Positions 10,292-18,465 of a DNA stretch of 64,000 nt are shown here, one piece after another (within the stretch, counting starts at the first letter, position 1; every line of letters starts with the position of its first letter). The stretch is from Linnemannia hyalina. Lineage: Eukaryota > Mortierellomycota > Mortierellomycetes > Mortierellales > Mortierellaceae. A program made the position numbers and the translations under genes. The stretch is from positions 61,474 to 125,473 of the forward strand of contig JAHRHY010000032.1 in assembly GCA_019671135.1 (NCBI GenBank), written 5' to 3'. Under the pieces are notes generated by a model, which saw nothing but the letters and a program-made list of their open reading frames with translations, was not told the origin of the DNA and ran no database searches.

Positions 10292-10498
10292 TGCAACAGG
10301 CGAAGACTGGGACAGAGAAGTATAGAACGGGGACGAGAGTTGAAGCAGTGATGATTGATGTTATTACTATGATACAACTAAATATATATACAAAGTCGCC
10401 AACTAGGTTTCTAGGTGTAGTGTCATACAAAGTCAGAGGTGACAGAGGGTGACAGGGAATGACTAACTAGAGAGCAATAGTAAACCTAATATATTGCA
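10292..10498. mobile_element. Solo LTR, 207 bp, inside DIRS-D reverse transcriptase
   Basis: Begins TGCAACAGG and ends AATATATTGCA, so it has TG...CA ends with inverted TGCAA/TTGCA, and is flanked by a perfect 5-bp duplication GGAAG (10287-10291 and 10499-10503). Removing it with one GGAAG restores the RT frame exactly. An AT-rich TATATATAC lies near 10386. No internal retrotransposon sequence remains. It is not similar to the chromovirus LTR at 54761 or the solo LTR at 44922. Confidence 0.82.
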
Positions 10499-11904
10499 GG
10501 AAGAACCAGGTTTACCAGTTCAAGACACTTCCTTTCGGCCTATCATTATCACCCCTGGTGTTCACAAAGGTTCTTCGACCGCTGTTACGGTGGGCTCGTC
10601 GCCGCGGGATCAGGATCACCGCTTATCTCGACGACCTGCTCATCATGGCACGGACAGAGGAACAGTCGCGGAGGAACACACAACTGGTATGGGACAAACT
10701 AGCCGAACTGGGCTTCATCGTCAACAAGGAGAAGTCGTCGATGGAACCTACACAGAAGCTGGATCATTTGGGCTTTTCATTCGACACCCGCAACATGACA
10801 CTCTCCGTCCCCAAGAACAAGCTGCGGGATCTTCGTCGGGAGGCAACGAAGATGCTCAACAAGGGCCACACAACCCTGAGAAGTCTGTCCTCATTCGTTG
10901 GAAAGGCCATGGCAACAACCTTGGCAGTCTTTCCGGCACGTCTCATGACGCGCCACCTTCTCGCCCTCAAGAACTCGGCACTGAAGCGGTCAGGAGCCCA
11001 GTGGACGGATACAGTTATCCTTACGGCCCAAGCGGAGGAGAACTTGTCTTGGTGGATATCGAGCCTGCGCGAGTGGAACGGGACGTCATGGCTTCAAACA
11101 CCACCGGACTTGGATGTGTACACGGATGCTTTCGACAAGGGTTGGGACATCGTCATTGGAGGCAAGACACGGAGCGGCCTTTGGTCCCAGGAGGAGCTTC
11201 AGCAACACATCAACTGGAAAGAGTTACAGACAGTGTTCCTAGCCTTGACATTACCAGAGACCCAGGGGCGCATGGTCAATCTGGCCATCGACAATACCTC
11301 GACAATCGCCTACATCAACAAATTTGAAGGAACGAGGTCAGCACCGTTGATGGAGGCAGCGGACAGGATCTGGCGTCACTGCCTGGTAACCGGAACACGC
11401 CTACAGACGACGTATGTACCTTCGTCATTCAATCCAGCAGACTCACCCTCGCGGCAACTTCAGGAACAACTGGAGTGGAGTTTACACCCTCAGTTCTGTT
11501 AGGATCTGGACCGGTGGTGGGGTCCCCACCAGGTCGACATGTTTGCATCAGCGACCAACACCCAGCTTCCGCACTTCATATCATGGCGCCCACACCCAGC
11601 AGCGATAGCAACGGATGCCTTTCGCCACAGTTGGAGGAGATTGGGGAACCTATACCTATGCCCTCCGTGGAACCTTCTCCCTCAGGTCCTTCAGCGTCTA
11701 TGTCAGGAGAAACTGGACGCAACCATCATCACCCCCTTCTGGCCGTCGGCGTCGTGGTTTCCGACAGTACAAGCAATGGCAATCTGTCCCCCAGTTCCAG
11801 TTCCCCGAGCAGCGGTGCTACCCCCTCCAGGAAGCGCAAGGCTAGTACTCGACAAGAACCCTCATTGGGCTCTCTCGGTGTGGAGAGTAAGCGGGCGCAT
11901 CTGA
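10499..11904 (+). pseudogene. DIRS-D reverse transcriptase / RNase H, C-terminal part
   Basis: Starts with the VYQFKTLPFGLSLSPLVFTK motif, then the catalytic TAYLDDLLIMA at about 10620 and the thumb/connection. RNase H follows (LDVYTDAFDKGWDIVI, INWKELQTVFLAL, AIDNTSTIAYINKFEGTR, SFNPADSPSR). A TAG at 11500-11502 replaces a Gln codon that is intact in DIRS-C; beyond it the same frame continues to 11904 with the WWGPHQVDMFAS and CPPWNLLPQVLQRL extension. The last 430 bp overlap the recombinase frame. Confidence 0.85.
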
Positions 11905-12218
11905 TTCACAAGGGTCTCTCCGAGGAGGCTACGGTCTTCATCTCCGACAACGTCGCCGTTACCAGGACACGACAGCGGTACGAACCAGCACAGCAGGAGT
12001 TTCAGCAGTGGCTCAAGGATGGATCATACGAGCAAGGCGTCAACCCAGCCATCGTCGTCGTCAATTGGCTCTGCCACGTCATGGCCGCCAAGATACTACA
12101 GTGGTCCTCAGTCCTCAATCGAAAAGCGGCAATTCTTGCCTTGTTTCTCCAACCAGAAGTTGTCACGTCCGATCCAGTCTTTCAATCCTTCCTCAAGGCA
12201 GGCCATAGCCTTGGCTTT
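11475..12218 (+). pseudogene. DIRS-D tyrosine recombinase, N-terminal part
   Basis: Ser/Pro-rich linker with a basic PSRKRKAS patch, then the core-binding domain (RYEPAQQEFQQWLKDGSYEQG, VVNWLCHVMAAKILQWSSVL). The frame is cut at 12219 by the reversed 493-bp element and resumes at 16372 in the same frame (GLGF then VDTKH), matching the uninterrupted DIRS-C protein. Confidence 0.82.
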
Positions 12219-12584
12219 GGAGGCCTTTCACGTCCAAGTTATCATATGGTGTTTGTTACATCTCTGTAGATCTCGACAATATCCATAGCGACTATGGGAT
12301 GAGAATGTATATATGATACCAAGCATATAAGACAACCATTGTAACATTTTTTGTTCAACTATCCTACTAAACACCAATCTATTCTCCAAACAATAAAGTC
12401 TTCTTATTTTTCGCACACCAAACTCTTGAATATGTCCATCTACTATTAACCTGTAACCCTCACTGCAAGATTCGCCAGAGTAGTTCTTGTATGTGAGCAT
12501 CTAAAGCACTTGTACTCTCAACTGTATCTTTGTCGTGAAATACAGGGGAGAGATTACATTTTAAAAATTCTTGTGCTGTCTATT
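12219..12584 (-). mobile_element. 493-bp non-coding element, copy 2 (first piece)
   Basis: Reverse copy of the element seen at 3413 and 50877, starting with GGAGGCCTTTCA. Left target duplication GCTTT at 12214-12218 matches GCTTT at 16367-16371. The element is split after CTGTCTATT by DIRS-B; sequence goes on at 16241. Confidence 0.85.
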
Positions 12585-12604
12585 GGATAGCGTTGCCGAA
12601 TGTA

Positions 12605-12756
12605 TTGTGCATTTCACATAAAATGTTTTGTTTTGGCCACTAAACCTCAATTAGCCAGCTATTCAGAACAACATTTTTGTTCCACGTCCATGCAAACCCC
12701 GCTCGCAACTGGATTAGTGGTTAATTTTTTTTACTCATTTTGGTTGAAAGGCACAA
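12605..12756. mobile_element. 152-bp MITE with TA target duplication (Tc1/mariner-like)
   Basis: Interrupts the DIRS-B terminal repeat, where DIRS-A reads AATGTAATGACGG without a break. Flanked by TA (12603-12604, 12757-12758). Terminal inverted repeats start TTGTGCATTTCACATAAAAT on one side and TTGTGCCTTTCAACCAAAAT on the other. No coding capacity. Confidence 0.85.
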
Positions 12757-13065
12757 TAATGACGGCTAAAGCCTATTATTCGACAACGCCAGGGACTCTA
12801 GATGTGTGTATCTTTCTTTTATTATTAGCCGTGACTTCCGAAAAAAAAAAAAAAAATGAAAATGAAAATGAAAATGAAAATGAAAAATGAAAACAAAATA
12901 AAGGGGACTCTAGGTGATCTGTTGATCTCTATCTACTTGCTAGAAAAGGGCGGGTCGGGTGGGACATCTAGAGTCCCTGGCGTTGTCGAATAATAGGCTT
13001 TAGCCGTCATTACATTCGGCAACGCTATCCATTATTCTTCCTTGCCAGGGACTCTATCTGTGGGT

Positions 13066-13230
13066 TCAGAGTTGAGGAAATATGGCTGCGGCGAAGTTGC
13101 TTGTTAGAGATCGCGAGATCCTGTAGCACGCTTCAACAATGGCTGGGGATGACCGACAGCCGTGTGTGTCAACGTCGTCCGGCGGGATCTCCTTCTTTAG
13201 CGCGGCGGTAGTGCTCAAACATCCGGGTGC
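13066..13230 (-). pseudogene. DIRS-B tyrosine recombinase remnant
   Basis: Only the last 50 or so codons of the recombinase remain (STTAALKKEIP ... AIVEACYRISRSL), fused directly to the end of the RT/RNase H frame. Compared with DIRS-A, roughly 800 bp are missing, including the core-binding domain and first catalytic Arg. Confidence 0.8.
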
Positions 13231-13238
13231 TCCCTTCT

Positions 13239-15063
13239 CTACTGCCTGTTGCCGTCGACGTTCCAGGCCGAGAGCGACCACATTGGATTCCTCTCGAGGA
13301 TGTGTGGACTGTTCCCCGGAGCTGGTAAGACTTGGTTCCTCGGGATCCGTAGAGGCTTGTCGACCGACATGGCTGTGATCATAGGATACCAGAGCGCGCT
13401 CGTCCAGAATGGAGTGATGACCGTTGCCTTGACCTTGTCCTGCTTGATCTTCTGGAGGACCTTGGTGATTAGCGACCACGGTGGACACGCATAAACTCTG
13501 TTCATGTTGGACCAGTTGCTGTTGAACGCGTCCTGGCCCCAGGCGGATTCCTCCCGCTTCCATGAGATGTATCGAGGAACTTTGGCGTTCGTTGCTGTTG
13601 CGAATAGGTCGATGTGGTGGTGACCCCATATCGACTCGAGGTTTTGGAAGAATGACTTGTCGATCGACCACTCCAGCTGTGTCGTCATCCTCCTGGACGG
13701 TGCATCTGCTGGATTGAACTGTGAGGGAACGTATGTCGTCTTGAGTCGTGTGCCCGTCGCCATGCAGTGGTTCCATATCCTGGTCGTCAGGTCGAGTAGT
13801 GGTCGAGACCTCGTCCCGCCGAATTTGTTGATCTGGGCAATGGTTGTCATGTTGTCGCAAATAACATGAATGGTCTTCCCGATCGTTTCTAGAAGGTGGA
13901 CCAAGTGCCAAATGACCCGCAGCTCCTTCCAGTTGATGTGGTGTGGTTGCTCCAATGCACTCCATGTCCTGGACATCTCCTTGCTCTCGATCACAATCCC
14001 CCATGCCTCCTCCGAGGCATCGGTGTATGCGTCGACTTCCGTCCTCTGAGGCAAGAATCCTTGACCGTTCCACTCCGAAAGATGAGATCGCCACCAGTTG
14101 AGATTCTCTAGTGCCGCCGTGTCCAATGTAACTGGATCCGTCCACTTGCATTTCTTGGCCAGAGCTGCATTCTGAACCTGAATCAGATTCCTCGTCCTCA
14201 GTCGAGCCGGAAAGACCGCCACCGTCATCGCGATCGCCTTCCCGATAAATGCCGCCAGCCGCCGAAGTTGAACAGTCCCTGCTCTGATCAGCTTCTCCGC
14301 TTCCCTGCGCAGGTCGCGGACTTTTGGCCTTGGAACCGACAGTGACATGTTGTCGGTATTGATCCTGAACCCAAGATGGTCGATACATTGGGTAGGATCT
14401 AGTGTTGACTTGGCGTTCTTGATAAGGAATCCAAGCTTTTCCAGCTGTTCCCGAACCAGATGAGTGTGCTCCTTGGCCTCCTCCTTGGTCCTGGCTGCGA
14501 TGAGGATGTCGTCAAGATATGCCGATATCCTGATCCCCTTCTCCCTTGCCCACTTGAGAATTGAACGCACGATTTTTGTGAATACGAAGGGGGAAAGTGA
14601 AAGTCCGAAAGGCAGGGTTCGGAACTGGTATGACTCCGCTCCCCATCTGAAGCGGAGGTACCTGCGAGATGCTGGATGGACTGCCACATGTAGAAACGCA
14701 TCGCTGAGGTCGATACTCGTAAGCCAGTCGCCAGGTTTGAGCATCCTGCAAATGTTGGTAAGGGTTTCCATCTTGAACTTGGGTGCTGTCAAAGAACTGG
14801 TTGAGTGGACGTAGGTTCAACACTGGGCGTAGGTCTCCCGTCTTCTTGGGGATAGTGAAGATACGACTGTAAAATCCCTTCCCGCTGCAACCTTCGATAG
14901 CCTTTTTCCGTAATAAAGTACGGACCTCTTCGTCGATAGCCGTCCGTTCCTCCGGTGAATTGAACGGATCGTGTAGCGGTGGTAGGCGCAGTAGTGGAGG
15001 TCGGTCGAAAATGATGCTGTAGCCCGACTTGATGATGTTGTTGACCCAAGTCGAATCCGTCAT
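13239..15063 (-). pseudogene. DIRS-B reverse transcriptase / RNase H with one frameshift
   Basis: From the ATG at 15063 the N-terminal RT reads as in DIRS-A down to LRPLNQ; a one-base insertion near 14800 then shifts the frame, and the rest (KFKMETLTNICRMLKPGD through the YLDD motif near 14516, RNase H and C-terminal extension) is open to 13239. The site of the DIRS-A nonsense codon is a Gln here. The protein is otherwise well conserved with DIRS-A. Confidence 0.86.
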
Positions 15064-15104
15064 CTCTCTCCATGCCTCCTGGAACCGGAGAAGTCGTCCT
15101 CCTA

Positions 15105-16052
15105 CTAATCCGACTCCTCCCCGTCGTTTCCCTGGTATGGTTGCTTCCTGTCTTGACCGCCACCAGACTTGTACCGAGGCTTGCTACCAGACTTGCCTCC
15201 GTCCGACTTGTAACCCGACTTGCCGTTGTCGGATTTATATCCTGACTTGTCCTTGGGTTGCGACTTTCCCAACTGCTGGTCCTTGGGTTTGTCGTCTGTT
15301 GCTGACTTGTCCTTGGTAGACTTGTTGTCAGGCTTCTTGGTCTTGTCCTTTGGAGGTTCGTATTTCTTGTATGTCTTTCGAACCAGATCAGCGGCTGCTT
15401 TTTTGGCTGCCAGTGATTCCAAAGTGAAAAGGGATTCCTCCTTGTCGTTTCCATGCTTAATACCGAGTTCGTCGAGGTAAAGGTTCTCTCGCATCCGACT
15501 GATCCTGGAAGCGTCGTGGGATGCTGAGATACGTACGGTGTTGAGGAAACCGAGCGTACGTTTGCCGTGAGCCGAGTCGGATTCCTTATTTTTGATGATC
15601 TCATGGGCGAGAGTGTCGTAGAACCGGGTTGTGTGTGCCAAATATCCTTGGATTGTTGCCAAATCACGTTCGTGTCGCTTGGCTGCATCCGTGAGGGGCA
15701 CTTCGGAGTGTTGCAAAACTGGGGGAGGCTTGTAATCCATACCCTCGGTGTAATGGTAGTCGTTCCAATCGAAAACGTCATGGTTCTTGGGAAGCTCGGA
15801 ATCGAAGAACTTGGGTTCCCCGATGGCTGGATAGATGTTGAGGAGTTCTTCGTAGAGCTTGAGAGTGGTTGCTCAGGGCTTGCAGACCACTTTGCCGTCC
15901 TGTTCGACTGATTCGGCTTCCAGTTGTTGAATCCTGGCTTGTTGCTGTTGTAAAAGGAGTTGCTGTTGCTGCATTTGCTCCTGCATAAGGCGAAGGGTCG
16001 TGTAAATGTCGATATCGACATCGGGGGCCGTAGGATTGGGTGCATGGAACAT
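15105..16052 (-). pseudogene. DIRS-B Gag-like protein with nonsense codon
   Basis: Starts at an ATG at 16052 aligned with the DIRS-A gag start. A TGA near 15872 replaces an Arg codon of the VHKPRATTLKLY segment. The frame is then open to 15105 and includes MDYKPPPVLQHSEVPL and the Lys/Ser/Gly repeat tail, with fewer repeat units than DIRS-A. Confidence 0.82.
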
Positions 16053-16240
16053 GGGGGAGGATCGTTCCGAGATTCGGGGAGAGTGTTCCGGCCGTGAAAA
16101 AGAAAGATAGAGATCAACAGATCACCTAGAGTCCCCTTTATTTTGTTTCATTTTTCATTTTCATTTTTTTTTTTCGGAAGTCACGGCTAATAATAAAAGA
16201 AAGATACACACAGATAGAGTCCCTGGCAAGGAAGAATAAT

Positions 16241-16366
16241 GCTATTTTATTCCGTGTTCTGTTGCCCACTATAAAGAGATATGTCAGCTATGGAAGTCAA
16301 CACTCCGTTCCTTGGGCCTTGGATATTTTTATATGCCTTTTTATATCCTCTGCACATGAAGGGGCC
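16241..16366 (-). mobile_element. 493-bp non-coding element, copy 2 (second piece)
   Basis: Resumes exactly where the element was split at 12584 and ends with CATGAAGGGGCC. Followed by the right target duplication GCTTT at 16367-16371. Confidence 0.85.
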
Positions 16367-16371
16367 GCTTT

Positions 16372-17058
16372 GTTGATACCAAGCACCAGATCTACTCGAT
16401 CGACCCGGTTCTCACTTTCTTTCGGTCCAGCCCCAACAATCAAGCCCTACCATTGACGGAGTTGGCCAAGAAGCTATCATGGCTATTAGGCGTCTGCGGA
16501 TTTATGCGCCCCAAAGACATCTTCTGCACGGATATATCCAAGTCCGACATCGTTGGCGACAAGCTACAGCTGGCAGTCGTTTTCCCTAAGGAAAAACGTG
16601 GCAGAAAGAGGATAATCAAGTGTGTCCACCTTAGTCGACACAAGGACCTGGCGATCTGCCCCGTACAGGCCTATATCGATTACCGCTCACGCACCAAGAC
16701 CGCGGATATCTCGGTGCCGCACCCCAAGGACAAGGCCCACTCTATCGTTCCTCTACTTCGCAACTCCAGGAAGCTTACCGAACAGGTTGTATCCACCACC
16801 ATTTCCGTCTATATGAACACAATCTCTCGGCTGTTCGTCCCCAAGGGTACCAGACCTCCCAAGCTTCGCGCCCTCGGCTCCACTCTCGCGGCTATGGCTG
16901 GAGTTCTCATTCCTGACATCATGGTCCAAGGCAACTGGTCGTCCCCAAGATCTTTGAGAAGCACTATCGTCTTTCTAGTGTCATCTCAAACAATCTGTCT
17001 GTTTCCACGTTGGGGATCCCTCTGGAGTCACATATGGACATGGCACCGTAGACAATGA
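16372..17058 (+). pseudogene. DIRS-D tyrosine recombinase, C-terminal part
   Basis: Continues the frame from 12218. Catalytic domain with GVCGFMRPKDIFCTD (first Arg), VVFPKEKRGRKRIIK, and RALGSTLAAMAGV with the MVQGNWSSP segment. A one-base shift after NWSSP (near 16950) destroys the frame just before the nucleophile: the other frame carries on as IFEKHYRLSSVISNNL, with the Tyr, as in DIRS-C. So this recombinase would lack its Tyr even without the insertions. Confidence 0.83.
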
Positions 17059-17297
17059 TCCACAAGTGTCCTACAGAGGACGGACTACTTGCATTGTCAT
17101 AGGTGCCATGGACATATGTCCCGCCCTCACCACCCTTGCTGTCGAAAAGAAGAGAAGGAACATTTTGTACCGAGGGATCCAGGGCTTTTATTATTTTTAG
17201 TTAGTTTTCGTCGGTTAAAAAGGAATAAAAGTCACACATATGTCCATGGCACCTATGACAATGTAAGTAGTCCGTCCTCTGTAGGACACTTGTGGAT
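17026..17297 (+). repeat. DIRS-D internal complementary region and right inverted terminal repeat
   Basis: 17026-17056 is the reverse complement of the left end, 17057-17120 that of the right end; the right ITR (about 17120-17235) is the complement of 4335-4460, and the right extension ends at 17297. CAT follows the right end and also opens the left end, so each boundary could shift by three bases. Confidence 0.85.
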
Positions 17298-17403
17298 CAT
17301 ACGCCTCCTTGATGCCTAAGACGCAACAACGACGCGACACTAGTGTAGGATGCCATGCTATGGTGTGGTACGCGACACTCTCCCTGCACTCTTTCTTTTG
17401 TCC

Positions 17404-17850
17404 TTATATCTTTCCTACATTTGTCCCTGCCATCAAGAAAAGGTTACTCTTGACCCGTTCTAGATTCTCGACAGCTTCATCGAGGCTGCATTTGATATTG
17501 GTGAGCGTTGGGTCACGATCTTGGAGGCGAGTCTGAGCTGAGATCAGGGAGATAACCGCAGGGTGGCTAGGCGAAGGGATAGGGGCGGGGGGGTAGCGGT
17601 GGAAGTCATCAGCTAGAGATATGAGGGATTGTGAGATGCGGGTGACGGCCTTGAGGCAAGCTTCAATCTCCAGGAGAGCGGTCATGGTCGCAGGCCCTCC
17701 GGAAGTCCAGTATTGGTGGTTGATGCCGTCGCCGGCTTGGATAGAGGCGTAACCAGTTCTCATCTTAGAAATGCGCGTAATGACGTCACCGAGGGAGATG
17801 TAGAGTTGCTTAAGGCGAGCGTTCGGGGAGCGGGGCGACATGGAGAACAC
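17404..17850 (-). CDS. Small protein of unknown function
   Basis: An intact 148-residue frame on its own between DIRS-D and DIRS-C, not repeated elsewhere in the window, so probably a host gene. I do not recognise a family. It is mostly helical: a Ser/Pro/Arg-rich start, an amphipathic helix (LKQLYISLGDVITRISKMRTG), a central stretch with INHQYWTSGGPATMTALLEIEACLKAVTRI, a Pro-rich loop (YPPAPIPSPSHP) and a C-terminal helix (SLDEAVENLERVKSNLFLM). The heptad-like spacing of Leu/Ile suggests a subunit of a coiled-coil or tethering complex, which is only inference. No signal peptide or membrane segment. The DIRS-D right end lies about 106 bp past the stop codon. Confidence 0.55.
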   Translation of the reverse strand: MFSMSPRSPNARLKQLYISLGDVITRISKMRTGYASIQAGDGINHQYWTSGGPATMTALLEIEACLKAVTRISQSLISLADDFHRYPPAPIPSPSHPAVISLISAQTRLQDRDPTLTNIKCSLDEAVENLERVKSNLFLMAGTNVGKI

Positions 17851-18148
17851 GCTGCGCTAATCGGTGGGAGTGGAGCTATGGAGAGGAGCCGGGGAGGTCT
17901 GCTAGGAAGGGTGGAGGGATCCGCCCCTAAGTATGATGACCGCGCACTTTATGTTACTTGTAATTTTTCAAAAGCAGTTCCATCCCTACTGTTTCATATG
18001 AACATTATCGTAAGGTTACCTGCGAGGGTGCTTGCAGGATTTCTGTGAGATGTTGTTGTGATGGTCCGTGTGGAGTTCTTGTGAAGGTTCGTGGGTGGCT
18101 CTTGAGAAAAGGATATGGTGAGTGTTTTTATACTGTGTAATGAAAGGC
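17851..18148. other. Intergenic, presumed 5' side of the small gene
   Basis: No gene or repeat recognised between the start of the 148-residue frame and the DIRS-A-family relict. Confidence 0.45.
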
Positions 18149-18208
18149 GATGCCGAATGTAATGACGGCTGAAGCCTATTATTCGACATCTCCAGGGACT
18201 CCAGATGT
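18149..18208. repeat. Relict of a DIRS-A-family terminal repeat
   Basis: Sixty bases closely match the right terminal extension of DIRS-A/B (GATGCCGAATGTAATGACGG, then GCCTATTATTCGACA). DIRS-C begins immediately after, so DIRS-C may have inserted into an older DIRS-A-family copy that is otherwise gone. Confidence 0.75.
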
Positions 18209-18465
18209 GATCAACGAATGTCCTACAAAGGACGGACTATTCGCATTGTCATAGGTGCCATGGACATATGTGTTACCTTCTTTTTAATTTTGAACCGACG
18301 AAACTAAACTAAAAAATATATATAAAGCTATGGATCCCTCACCCCGAAAATGCTCCTTATCTTCTTTTTCGGTAGCAAACTGGGCGGCGAGGGTGGGACA
18401 TATGTCCATGGCACCTATGACAATGCGAATAGTCCGTCCTTTGTAGGACATTCGTTGATCATTGT

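Larger units (their letters stand above)
12585..16240 (-). mobile_element. DIRS-type retrotransposon DIRS-B, internally deleted
   Basis: Same family as DIRS-A, opposite orientation, inserted in the 493-bp element with no target duplication: CTGTCTATT and GCTATTTTAT are contiguous in the intact copies. It has both ITRs, an ICR at about 12963-13060 and the AAAATG microsatellites. Its recombinase is almost entirely deleted, RT has a one-base insertion and gag has a nonsense codon, so it is non-autonomous. A 152-bp MITE lies in its terminal repeat. Confidence 0.9.
4323..17297 (+). mobile_element. DIRS-type retrotransposon DIRS-D, with three nested insertions
   Basis: The element codes in the order gag, RT/RNase H, tyrosine recombinase, between inverted terminal repeats with an internal complementary region (ICR) near the right end, the hallmark of DIRS elements. 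The left end begins CATTGTCTACGGTGCC at 4323 and the right end finishes ACACTTGTGGAT at 17297. The ICR near 17026-17120 carries the complement of both ends fused as GACAATG/ATCCAC, which fixes the termini. The element proper is about 4.4 kb; the rest is DIRS-A (4722-9092), a solo LTR (10292-10498) and a 493-bp element holding DIRS-B (12219-16366). Each insertion can be removed on paper to restore the reading frame. The genes also carry older damage, so the copy is dead. Confidence 0.88.

Noticed and set aside
10291..10499. Spliceosomal intron in DIRS-D reverse transcriptase
   Set aside because: GT...AG and a branch-like CTAAC fit, but a perfect GGAAG duplication, TG...CA ends and exact restoration of the WKNQVYQF reading favour a solo LTR; splicing would add an extra Lys.
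13066..14388. 440-codon minus-strand protein in DIRS-B
   Set aside because: Shadow frame of RT/RNase H; only its final 50 codons are the recombinase remnant.
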